A DNA stretch of 6,949 nucleotides from Pseudomonadota bacterium (GCA_023419055.1 JAEZYO010000313.1:1-6949); one strand, 5' to 3'; counted from the stretch's first letter, positions 1 through 6,084 are shown. Made by a program: numbers and translations. The notes: a model not told the origin generated them from the letters alone.

Positions 1-104
1 GAGATCGAAGCTCGTGTTTTCTGGGACGCGGCCCGATCTCGCTCCCTAGCTACAACGATGCCGAAAGGGAGGCAACCCCCCGAAAGTCCGACACTCGGGC
101 GAAC

Positions 105-126
105 GCTGCCGGCGCTCCCCGGCAGC
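105..126. repeat. Perfect 8-bp hairpin
   Basis: GCTGCCGG (105-112) and CCGGCAGC (119-126) are exact reverse complements around a 6-base loop. No run of T follows on either strand, so it is not a typical intrinsic terminator. It lies between the FGE stop codon and the left edge and could be a 3' stabilising structure or part of a structured RNA. Confidence 0.5.
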
Positions 127-206
127 AATCCATCGGGGACGGTTCAGAGCTCGACAGGCACTCTTCAACTGCGTTCGTCTTCCACGTCATAACCCGACGT
201 CGCGAC

Positions 207-226
207 GCCGATTTGGCCAGATCGGC
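207..226 (-). terminator. 20-bp near-perfect dyad after the FGE stop; possible terminator
   Basis: GCCGAT (207-212) and ATCGGC (221-226) flank a central TGGCCA palindrome (214-219). The 20-base element is self-complementary except for one pair (213/220). It begins 15 bases past the FGE stop codon, the expected place for a terminator of the minus-strand genes. There is no U-tract after it on the minus strand, so factor-independent termination is doubtful. It could instead be a protein-binding dyad or a 3' stabilising hairpin. Confidence 0.3.
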
Positions 227-241
227 CTTCGACGAGGAAAA

Positions 242-1213
242 CTACGCTCGTTCGAGGGACGGCGGCTTCACGCGTTTGACGCAACGGAAACCGATGTGGC
301 AACTGGAGGTGTCAATCGTCTGCGGGAATCGAGCGGCGGGTCGATAACGGAAACAATAGTTCTTCGCGCACAGGAACGAGCCACCCTTCAGCACCTTGCG
401 CGGGAAGCCCGAAGCCGGATCCAGGCTGACTTCTAGCGACGGGCCGCGCGGGTTCTCACTTCTACAACAGCCGCCCGCCTGGTGTCGGGCGACGTACCAG
501 TCGGCCGTCCATTCCCAAACATTGCCGATCATCTGATGAAGGCCGAAGCCGTTCGGCGGAAAGGCGTCCACGGGCGCGGTGCGCGCGAACCCGTCGAGCT
601 CGAGGTTTTCCCACGGAAATTCACCCTGCCAGTAGTTCGCGACCGGCATTCCTCCAGGCAGGGCGTCGTCTCCCCACGCGAACTCGGCCCCCTCGAGCCC
701 ACCCCGCGCGGCGCGCTCCCACTCGGCTTCGGTCGGAAGCTCCTTGCCCACGAAAGCCGCATACGCCTCCGCGTCCTCGTAGGCCACGTGAACCACCGGA
801 TGATCGCCGCGAGTCAAAATGGTGCTGCCGGGACCTTCGGGGTATCGCCAGCTCGCCCCGGGGACGTACTCCCAAAAGGAAAGGGGGTCGATGGTGCCTG
901 CGCGTGCCGGGGGCTGCTTGAAAACGGCTGAGCCCGGAACGAGCAGCTCGGACAGGGCGCCCGGGTAGCGCGAGGCTTCGAGTGGACGCTCGGCACAGGT
1001 CACGTAGCCGGTCTCCTCCACGAATCGCGCGAAGTCGCGGTTCGTCACGGCACAGCGATCCATGAAGAACCCGTCGACGTGCACCTCGCGCTCCGGAGCC
1101 TCGTCGGGGTAGTGCCGATTCGAGCCCATACGGAAGGCGCCCGCGGGGATCCATCGCATGTCCTGAGACGGTGTGGAAGTTCGCGCGCTGAGGTCGCCGC
1201 CCGGGAGGGTCAT
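242..1213 (-). CDS. Formylglycine-generating enzyme (SUMF1/FGE-type sulfatase maturase)
   Basis: Converts the cysteine of the CxPxR motif in type I sulfatases to C-alpha-formylglycine, using O2 and copper(I) held by two active-site cysteines. The 323-residue product covers the full FGE domain. It starts near MRWIPAGAFRMG (19-30), continues through RCAVTNRDFARF (53-64), LPTEAEWERAARGG (159-172) and GNVWEWTADWY (230-240), and ends in the signature GGSFLCAKNYCFRYRPAAR. Cys282 and Cys287 occupy the catalytic pair positions, and the HIGFRC ending is also present. Many FGE-fold proteins lack these cysteines (ergothioneine-type or kinase-associated domains), so this one looks like an active maturase. 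No signal peptide is seen, so it is probably cytoplasmic. The ATG at 1213 has a weak GGGG upstream. ATG 1159 (residue 19) is the alternative and would retain the whole domain. It follows the histidine kinase stop by 60 bases on the same strand. No sulfatase target appears in this window. Confidence 0.93.
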   Translation of the reverse strand: MTLPGGDLSARTSTPSQDMRWIPAGAFRMGSNRHYPDEAPEREVHVDGFFMDRCAVTNRDFARFVEETGYVTCAERPLEASRYPGALSELLVPGSAVFKQPPARAGTIDPLSFWEYVPGASWRYPEGPGSTILTRGDHPVVHVAYEDAEAYAAFVGKELPTEAEWERAARGGLEGAEFAWGDDALPGGMPVANYWQGEFPWENLELDGFARTAPVDAFPPNGFGLHQMIGNVWEWTADWYVARHQAGGCCRSENPRGPSLEVSLDPASGFPRKVLKGGSFLCAKNYCFRYRPAARFPQTIDTSSCHIGFRCVKRVKPPSLERA

Positions 1214-1273
1214 GACCCCGAAAGTGCAGCGCTCGTGCCAGCTCGCCGGCGCGGATTTCCGAGTGCCCCGCGT

Positions 1274-3946
1274 TCACTCGTCGAGCACGCGCCGCACGAT
1301 GAGCCCGAGATCCGCGAGCGAAAATGGCTTCTTCAAGAAGTGGACTTTCCCGAGCGCGAGACCGTGTCGCAAGATCACGTCGTCCGTGTAACCGGACATG
1401 AACACGACCCGCAGGCCCGGACGCCCCTCGCCGAGCTCGTCTCCCAGCTGTCGCCCGGACTTCCCGGGGAGCACCACGTCGGTGAGCAAGAGATCGACGG
1501 CCACCGAGCTCCGAGAGAGCGCGGTCAGTGCCTGCTCCGCGCTCGAGAACTCGAGGACTCGGTAACCGAGGCTCTCGAGCTCACGCTTGGTCGTCGCTCG
1601 CACCTGCGCCTGGTCCTCGACCAACGCGATCGTCTCGCGACCGCGCGGCGGCGCCGAGTCGCCCGGTCCGAGCAGCGTCTCGAGCTCGGCCTCGGCAGCG
1701 CGCGGGAAGTAGAGCGAGAACGTCGTGCCCTCCCCGACGCGACTCTCCACGCACACTTCTCCGCCTGACTGCTGGACCGCCCCCTGGACCATCGCCAGGC
1801 CGAGACCGGTGCCGACCCCTTGTGGCTTCGTCGTGTAGAAGGGCTCGAAGATGCGCGTGAGGGCTTCCGGCGCGATGCCCACGCCGTTGTCGCTGACTTC
1901 CAGCAGCACGCACTCGGGCTGGTCGGTTCCGGGCAAGACACGGTGCGCGTTCGCGGTGACGATGCGCATCTCGCCGCCGTTGGGGAGGGCGTCCCGCGCG
2001 TTGACGACGAGGTTTACCAGGATCTGCTCGAGCTGAGTGGGATCGACGCGGATCGGGTAGACGTCGGCGGCGAGCTCCACGTGCAAGGTCACGTCTTCAC
2101 CCACGAGGCGCGCGAGCAGCTTCTGCACGCGCGACACGATCTCGTTCAGATCGAGGACGCGCGGCTCGATGAGCTCGCGCCGCGCGAACGCGAGCAGGCG
2201 GTGCGTGAGCGCGCCCGCGCTCTTGGCGGCGTGCTCGATCTGCAAAAGTGGCTCTTCGATCTCGTGCGGCGTCTCGAGCACGAGGCGCGAGAGCTGCACG
2301 TTGCCCACGATCACGGTGAGCAGGTTGTTGAAATCGTGGGCCACGCCGCCGGCGAGCCTGCCTATCGACTCGAGGCGCTGCGCCTGGTGGAGCTGCGTTT
2401 GCAGGTTCACCTTCTCTTCTTCACCGCGCTTGCGCTCGGTGATGTCGCGCCCCTCCGCGATCAGGCCCGTCGTCTCGCCCGCTTCGGACAGGAGAGGCAT
2501 CAGCGAGAAATCGATGAACCTGAGCTCTCCTCCGAGATCGCGGTGAGTCGCTTCGAAGCGCACGAACTCACCGGCGCGCGCGCGCTCGAGACCGGATCGG
2601 ACCTCGCGCTGCAAGTTCTCCGAGTGGGCCCACCACGGGCCTTCCCAGATCGGCTTGCCGAGCACGGCGCGCTCCTCGACCCCGGCGAACGCGAGGCTCG
2701 CGCGGTTGCTCGCGGTCAGGGTCCCGTCGAGGGCGAGCACGCTGATGAGCTCGTACGCGCCGTCGAAGATAGCGCGGAACTTCCGCTCGCTCGCCTGGGC
2801 CGCGGCCTGCGCGGTGCGCGTCTCCTCGACCTGTTCACGGAGCGCATGGTTCGCGCGGGAGAGGTCGCTGGTGCGCTCTTCGACGCGGCGCTCGAGATCG
2901 TCCTGGGCGCGGAGCATCCCCTCTTCGTGCTGCTTGCGGAGAGTCACGTCGCGGAGCACGATCACGCGCCCTGGCTGCCGCCCCGCCTCGACGATGTCGG
3001 CGCTCTTCAGCTCGAAGGTGCGCTCGCGATCCGGAGAGGCGATCTCGCGGCCTTCCCCGTCGCTCACCATGACCGCGCGAGCGAGCTCGGGCCAGTGCTC
3101 GAGGGCGCCGCGGGCACGAGCCCCGACGGCGTAGCCGTTCGGGAACATGATCTTTTCCGCCGCCGGGTTCGCTGCGGCGATGCGGTCGCTCGCGTCGAGC
3201 ACGAGCACGGCGTCGGGCAGGTTCTCGATCACGAGCTGACCCGCCGTCGGCACCAGGTCGAAGAGGCGGTAGCCGCGCAGCGCCGTCACCACGAGGAGCG
3301 CGCTCACCAAGAACCAGAACGGCGAGGAGTCGCGCTGGTAGAAGACCTTCACCCCGAACAAGCTCGGGAGCAGCGCCACGAGGACGAACAGCGCGGAGCA
3401 CGCGGCGAGGAAGGTCTGCCCCCGGTGGAGCGGCGCCTGGGACCGCGCGTGATCGATGAGCTTCATCACGGAGTACGCGCCGACGCCGTAGATCTCGACG
3501 TACGCGAGCATCTCCGGAAGCGTGTAGTCGTAGGCGAGCTCGCCGAACGGCGGATCCGGCGTGATGCGGGCGCTCTCCCGCGCAAGGCCGTGAAAGGGGT
3601 CCGTGAACACCCAGAGGCAAGCCAGCGCCGGCAGGATCCCGAGCCAGGTCATCACCTTGCGCGGTGACTTCGGGCGGTGATGCGTGAAGTCGAGCGCGAA
3701 CAGGAGCAGCGCGGCCCCCATGATGAAGACCGGCGGCAGCTGCAGGTCGTCCCACATCAGCTTGGCTTCGAGATCCGGCGCGAGCAACTCGCCCACGTAG
3801 CCGAGCGACCACCAGGACTGCGCGAACAAGATCACCGCGAACGCGCGCGAGCCCGGCGCGCGGTAGAGCAGCCCCACGTAGCCGGCACAGACTCCGGTCA
3901 GAACGGCCGAGAGCAGCGGAATGCCGAGCTGAAGGACAGCTCCCAC
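1274..3946 (-). CDS. Hybrid sensor histidine kinase: 7TM, two PAS, HisKA, HATPase, receiver
   Basis: Membrane sensor kinase of 890 residues. About seven hydrophobic segments fall in residues 7-224, matching the 7TM N-terminal region found in some histidine kinases. A PAS domain follows (about 235-335), then a charged coiled coil (340-388) and a second PAS/PAC domain (about 389-505). The HisKA H-box carries the predicted phospho-accepting His537 in GGVAHDFNN. The ATPase domain shows the N-box (Asn645 to Asn649), DNGVG (686-690), the FEPFYTTK segment and GTGLG (712-716). The receiver (about 772-888) has the acidic pair Glu777/Asp778, phospho-acceptor Asp823, Ser851 and Lys873 of KKP. There is no DNA-binding output domain, so signalling probably passes to an HPt protein or regulator elsewhere. 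The GTG start directly follows an in-frame TGA and no ATG occurs before residue 64, which would delete transmembrane segments. The only purine-rich stretch, GAGGG, is 13 bases upstream, so initiation may be inefficient. The stimulus is unknown. Confidence 0.93.
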   Translation of the reverse strand: MGAVLQLGIPLLSAVLTGVCAGYVGLLYRAPGSRAFAVILFAQSWWSLGYVGELLAPDLEAKLMWDDLQLPPVFIMGAALLLFALDFTHHRPKSPRKVMTWLGILPALACLWVFTDPFHGLARESARITPDPPFGELAYDYTLPEMLAYVEIYGVGAYSVMKLIDHARSQAPLHRGQTFLAACSALFVLVALLPSLFGVKVFYQRDSSPFWFLVSALLVVTALRGYRLFDLVPTAGQLVIENLPDAVLVLDASDRIAAANPAAEKIMFPNGYAVGARARGALEHWPELARAVMVSDGEGREIASPDRERTFELKSADIVEAGRQPGRVIVLRDVTLRKQHEEGMLRAQDDLERRVEERTSDLSRANHALREQVEETRTAQAAAQASERKFRAIFDGAYELISVLALDGTLTASNRASLAFAGVEERAVLGKPIWEGPWWAHSENLQREVRSGLERARAGEFVRFEATHRDLGGELRFIDFSLMPLLSEAGETTGLIAEGRDITERKRGEEEKVNLQTQLHQAQRLESIGRLAGGVAHDFNNLLTVIVGNVQLSRLVLETPHEIEEPLLQIEHAAKSAGALTHRLLAFARRELIEPRVLDLNEIVSRVQKLLARLVGEDVTLHVELAADVYPIRVDPTQLEQILVNLVVNARDALPNGGEMRIVTANAHRVLPGTDQPECVLLEVSDNGVGIAPEALTRIFEPFYTTKPQGVGTGLGLAMVQGAVQQSGGEVCVESRVGEGTTFSLYFPRAAEAELETLLGPGDSAPPRGRETIALVEDQAQVRATTKRELESLGYRVLEFSSAEQALTALSRSSVAVDLLLTDVVLPGKSGRQLGDELGEGRPGLRVVFMSGYTDDVILRHGLALGKVHFLKKPFSLADLGLIVRRVLDE

Positions 3947-4021
3947 TCACGAAGTGTAGCCCTCGTCAGGTGACCACACGTGTTGCGCAGCGCCGCACTC
4001 CCGCGGAGATCTGCGCGTCCG

Positions 4022-4459
4022 TTACTCGCTACCGCCCACGCCGCCGCTACTCGGAGCGAATTCGCCACGGGGGATGGCAACGAGCCGCAGATAGAACTTC
4101 TGACACGTGTCGTTGCGCACCCTGATGATCTTCGAGTCGACCTGCTTGATGAGGACCTGATTGCCCGCGCTCTCGGCGGCGTCCTTGCCCTCCTCAAACG
4201 GTTCTTCGAAGAACGAGAGCCACGTGAACACCTCCGGCTCCCTCCCGAGGCCGTGCTGGATCGAGATTGTCGCTCCCGCCTTGAACTCGACGAACGGTTC
4301 AAGCCAGCCGTTCGTAATGTAGATGCCATCCTCGATGCGCCCTTTCGTGTAGGGCACGGGCTCGTCGCTGTTCACCTTGTCGCAACCGAGATCGCAGCCG
4401 AGCAAGCCGTCCGACAGAGCCATCACACCGAGGAGTGCCCAAACGCCAGGACGCAGCAT
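4022..4459 (-). CDS. Small putative lipoprotein, tandem paralogue 1
   Basis: Product of 145 residues. Residues 1-21 look like a lipoprotein signal peptide: Arg3, a hydrophobic VWALLGVMAL core and the lipobox LLGC, giving Cys22 as the lipidated residue, followed by Asp. A second cysteine is at 26 and a third at 119. The mature part has a hydrophobic, beta-rich look (FVEFKAGATISIQHGLG, EVFTWLSF, RVRNDTCQKFYLRLVA) and ends in a Gly/Ser tail. I recognise no family; a small beta-sandwich is a guess. The next gene upstream is its paralogue. Residues 1-28 differ from that copy at one position (Gly5 for Ser), and the AESAGNQV to FYLRLVA block matches at 26 of 36 positions. An in-frame TGA lies 36 bases upstream of the ATG with no other start codon between, so ATG 4459 is the only reasonable start. 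No clear Shine-Dalgarno is visible; a hairpin occupies that position. The kinase gene begins 75 bases downstream. Confidence 0.82.
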   Translation of the reverse strand: MLRPGVWALLGVMALSDGLLGCDLGCDKVNSDEPVPYTKGRIEDGIYITNGWLEPFVEFKAGATISIQHGLGREPEVFTWLSFFEEPFEEGKDAAESAGNQVLIKQVDSKIIRVRNDTCQKFYLRLVAIPRGEFAPSSGGVGGSE

Positions 4460-4483
4460 CGCGGCTCCGGTTACTACGAGCCG
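4377..4483 (-). repeat. Direct repeat copy A (leader plus signal peptide)
   Basis: Matches 4898-5004 at an offset of 521 bases, with 5 mismatches over 107 bases by eye. It covers the 24-base leader and the first 27-28 codons of the downstream lipoprotein gene. Similarity stops abruptly at the upstream edge (4484 onward). Inside the gene it falls to the lower level of the diverged mature domains. Confidence 0.85.
4462..4483 (-). promoter_or_regulatory. Leader hairpin next to the start codon, copy A
   Basis: CGGCTC (4462-4467) pairs with GAGCCG (4478-4483) around a 10-base loop containing TTACTA. On the transcript the 3' arm ends two bases before the ATG at 4459, where a ribosome binding site would be expected. 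Compared with copy B, one loop-proximal pair is lost to a C opposite C. A role in translation control is inferred from position only. Confidence 0.5.
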
Positions 4484-4521
4484 CCACCGGCGTCATCGGC
4501 GCCTTCGATCACTCGCGATAC

Positions 4522-4980
4522 TCATTCGTTGCCGCCGGCGCCGCCCTGCACCGGCACGGGCGCGAACTCACCCGGAACCATCGCCACGAGCCGCAGGTAG
4601 AAATCCTGACAGGTGTCGTTGCGCACCTGGACGACCTCCGAGTCGACCCTCTGGATGATCACTTGATTGCCCGCGCTCTCCGCGGTGTTGCCCTCTCTGC
4701 CCACGGCAAGCGGAGGATTGTCGAAGGCGAGCCAGGTGAAAACCTGAGGCGTTCCCTCGAGGCCATGTTCGATCAAGATCTGCCGCCCCGCCGGGAACTT
4801 GACGTAGTCCGCGTTCCAATCGTTGGTCTCGTATACCGTACGCTCGGCGTTCACCCGCCCGCCCGTGTACGGAACGGGTGGGTCGTCGCTACTCTCCTTG
4901 TCGCAGCCGAGATCGCAGCCGAGCAAGCCGTCCGACAGAGCCATCACGCCGAGGAGTGCCCAAACGCTAGGACGCAGCAT
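4522..4980 (-). CDS. Small putative lipoprotein, tandem paralogue 2
   Basis: Product of 152 residues with the same plan as its downstream neighbour. It has a signal peptide with lipobox LLGC (lipidated Cys22), Cys26, a Ser/Asp/Pro linker (29-37), then a mature domain with KFPAGRQILIEHGLEG, QVFTWLAF and VRNDTCQDFYLRLVA (Cys124), and a Gly-rich end. Substitutions against the paralogue in the mature domain are often conservative (I/L, V/I, Q/K), which supports this strand and frame as coding. It differs by small insertions near residues 45-50 and 97. An in-frame TGA 36 bases upstream and no other start codon fix the ATG at 4980. No good Shine-Dalgarno is present; a 7-bp hairpin sits there. It follows the GYF-GAF gene by 77 bases and precedes paralogue 1 by 62. 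I recognise no family. Envelope location is predicted from the lipobox; function is unknown. Confidence 0.82.
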   Translation of the reverse strand: MLRPSVWALLGVMALSDGLLGCDLGCDKESSDDPPVPYTGGRVNAERTVYETNDWNADYVKFPAGRQILIEHGLEGTPQVFTWLAFDNPPLAVGREGNTAESAGNQVIIQRVDSEVVQVRNDTCQDFYLRLVAMVPGEFAPVPVQGGAGGNE

Positions 4981-5004
4981 CGCGGCTCGTGTTACTACGA
5001 GCCG
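4898..5004 (-). repeat. Direct repeat copy B (leader plus signal peptide)
   Basis: Partner of 4377-4483, about 95% identical by eye. It covers the leader hairpin and the signal-peptide codons of the upstream lipoprotein gene. Upstream of 5004 the two copies share nothing obvious. Confidence 0.85.
4983..5004 (-). promoter_or_regulatory. Leader hairpin next to the start codon, copy B
   Basis: CGGCTCG (4983-4989) and CGAGCCG (4998-5004) form a perfect 7-bp stem around an 8-base loop containing TTACTA. On the transcript the stem ends two bases before the ATG at 4980. The same structure precedes the paralogue, so it was either duplicated with the gene or retained for a purpose. There is no T-run, so it is not a classical terminator. 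Confidence 0.55.
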
Positions 5005-5057
5005 AAACGCGAGTCACCGCGGGCTACCCGATCAGCGCCGACAGCGTGAAAACCCGC

Positions 5058-5924
5058 TCACTCGAGCCAGCCGGTGACCACGGAGCGCTCGGCCAGAGCT
5101 TCGATCACGTCCTCGGCGCGCCCGACCTCGCGCGCGCGGAACGGCTGCGAGGAGCGGCCGATTTCGAACATCGCCACGAGCTCCCCGAAGAGCACGAGCG
5201 GGACCATGGCCACACCGCGCACTCCCGGCAGGCAGCGCCCGAGGCGCCCCAGCATGTAGCGGCTGATCTCGCCGAACTGCGGCTCACCGATCACGGTGTG
5301 CCCCGCGCGGGCGGCGACGAGCGTCGGGTCGTCGTGGAGCAGGCGCTCGCCGAGCAGGAGCTCCGTCTTCGGACCATGGCCCCCGATGGTGACGATCGAG
5401 TGCAAGTCGTGACGGACGCGGTGCACGAGGCCGATCTCGGCGCTCGCCGCGGCGACCGCGGTCGAGACGGTGAGCAGCAGGGCCTCGCTCAAGTCGGCGG
5501 CGTGAGCCAACACGCCGATGGGGTCGACGATGGTCGGACGAAAGGTCGAACGAGGCGTGGCTTCCTCGATCGCGCTGCTCGGTAGCTCGCGCTCCGTGGG
5601 AGGAGGCGGCGGCTCACTGAGCGGGCTCGAGGCCCGCGCGTCCATCCCGAAGGTGTAAGAAGCGAGTGACTGAACCGTCTCGTGCCGGACCTCGAAGCCG
5701 AGCGCGTCGATCTCTTCGAGCCTGCGCCAGACGTTCCAGCTCTCGTGGCGGACGAAGGACCCGTTCGGCACCCGCCCGCTGCGCGCGCCCCGGCGCAGGA
5801 GGTCGAAGCTGATGGGGCCGATCGCGACGACGCCGTTCGTGACGTACCAACGATCGCCGGCGGCCGCAGACGGAGCGCTACTCGGAGGAAAGAGCGTATC
5901 CGGGGCCACCTCGCGCAACGTCAT
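5058..5924 (-). CDS. GYF-like domain plus GAF domain protein
   Basis: Soluble 288-residue protein. Residues 24-75 resemble the GYF_2 (DUF4339-like) fold common in bacterial regulatory and membrane proteins: WYV at 26-28, GPIS at 36-39, a Leu/Gly pattern, then W63xxW66xxL69. A Pro-rich linker follows (about 101-113, five prolines in a row). Residues about 138-285 look like a GAF domain, with GLVHRVRHDLHSI, the central GEPQFGEISRY stretch and VAMVPLVLFGELVAMFEIG. GAF domains bind small molecules or mediate dimerisation; the ligand here is unknown. No signal peptide, membrane segment or catalytic domain is visible, so it is probably a cytoplasmic sensor or adaptor. I chose ATG 5924 because AGGAG lies 10 bases upstream. 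An in-frame ATG at 5963 would add 13 residues but has no ribosome binding site. It is the first gene of the minus-strand run. A link to the kinase downstream is inferred from context. Confidence 0.8.
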   Translation of the reverse strand: MTLREVAPDTLFPPSSAPSAAAGDRWYVTNGVVAIGPISFDLLRRGARSGRVPNGSFVRHESWNVWRRLEEIDALGFEVRHETVQSLASYTFGMDARASSPLSEPPPPPTERELPSSAIEEATPRSTFRPTIVDPIGVLAHAADLSEALLLTVSTAVAAASAEIGLVHRVRHDLHSIVTIGGHGPKTELLLGERLLHDDPTLVAARAGHTVIGEPQFGEISRYMLGRLGRCLPGVRGVAMVPLVLFGELVAMFEIGRSSQPFRAREVGRAEDVIEALAERSVVTGWLE

Positions 5925-5934
5925 GAACCGCGTT

Positions 5935-5939
5935 CTCCT
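5935..5939 (-). promoter_or_regulatory. Shine-Dalgarno site deciding the GYF-GAF start
   Basis: AGGAG on the minus strand, 10 bases before ATG 5924. It favours this start over the in-frame ATG at 5963, which has no such motif. Confidence 0.65.
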
Positions 5940-5978
5940 ACCCTGTGGAAAATCGCCGTACATGCGCTTACAGGGTGG

Positions 5979-5997
5979 GACAATTGTCTATATTGTC
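5979..5997. promoter_or_regulatory. Overlapping palindrome and inverted repeat; possible operator
   Basis: GACAATTGTC (5979-5988) is a perfect 10-bp palindrome. Its left half GACAAT also pairs with ATTGTC at 5992-5997 across 7 bases, so ATTGTC occurs twice, 9 bases apart. The element overlaps the candidate -10 box of the minus-strand promoter and lies in the divergent gap between the GYF-GAF gene and the cobA-type gene. That is a typical place for a repressor or autoregulator site. No regulator family is identified. Confidence 0.4.
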
Positions 5998-6010
5998 GCC
6001 CGACGGTCAA
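5983..6010 (-). promoter_or_regulatory. Candidate sigma70-type promoter for the GYF-GAF gene
   Basis: On the minus strand TTGACC (6010-6005) matches the -35 consensus at 5 of 6 positions. After 16 bases comes GACAAT (5988-5983), 4 of 6 for the -10 box. Transcription would start near 5976, giving a leader of about 50 bases to ATG 5924. The stretch is unusually AT-rich for this window. The match is by eye, and myxobacterial promoters often stray from this consensus. Confidence 0.4.
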
Positions 6011-6059
6011 GTCCATCCTTGAGACGCTCCATTTGTCGAATGACGGAGCAGGTTTGCGG

Positions 6060-6084
6060 CCCCGCGAGCTACCGCTGGGGTTTT
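6060..6084 (+). terminator. Hairpin followed by TTTT before the cobA-type gene
   Basis: CCCCGCG (6060-6066) pairs with CGC (6073-6075) and GGGG (6077-6080), with one bulged T, and TTTT follows. It resembles a short attenuator or terminator 23 bases before the ATG at 6108. No gene lies upstream on this strand inside the window to be terminated, and the T-run is only four long. It could be a leader structure or chance. Confidence 0.2.

Larger units (their letters stand above)
1..241. other. Non-coding left flank rich in inverted repeats
   Basis: No gene is supported here. Local inverted repeats follow one another: GAGATCG (1-7) with CGATCTC (34-40), CTCCC (42-46) with GGGAG (67-71), CCCGA (79-83) with TCGGG (95-99), and an 8-bp pair at 105-126. 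One plus-strand frame is open from the left edge to a TAA at 190-192 (63 codons). It is rich in Ser, Thr and Pro and has weaker third-position G/C than the neighbouring genes. It could be the tail of a gene entering from the left, convergent with the FGE gene, but I recognise no domain in it. In GC-rich DNA short inverted repeats are common, so a structured RNA is only a possibility. Confidence 0.4.

Noticed and set aside
54..100. Stretch recalling a glycine riboswitch (GCCGAAAGG ... GGCAACC)
   Set aside because: The paired GGAGAG and CTCTCAGGC elements that define the aptamer are missing, so the likeness is superficial.
50..190. Minus-strand ORF of 46 codons after the FGE gene
   Set aside because: No ribosome binding site and no recognisable features; this length is expected by chance.
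621..1277. Minus-strand frame from GTG 1277 overlapping the kinase stop (218 codons)
   Set aside because: It is an out-of-frame reading of the FGE gene with Arg-rich composition and no domain.
1820..3667. Long plus-strand open frame (615 codons) opposite the histidine kinase
   Set aside because: It is the antisense shadow of a high-GC gene. The minus strand encodes clear kinase motifs throughout, while this frame is Arg/Glu/Ala/His-rich with no recognisable domain.
3980..5049. Plus-strand open frames opposite the two lipoproteins, with a shared AEIAAEQAVRQSHH stretch
   Set aside because: They look conserved only because the underlying DNA is the 107-base repeat. The minus strand gives signal peptides, lipoboxes and conservative substitutions in the mature domains.
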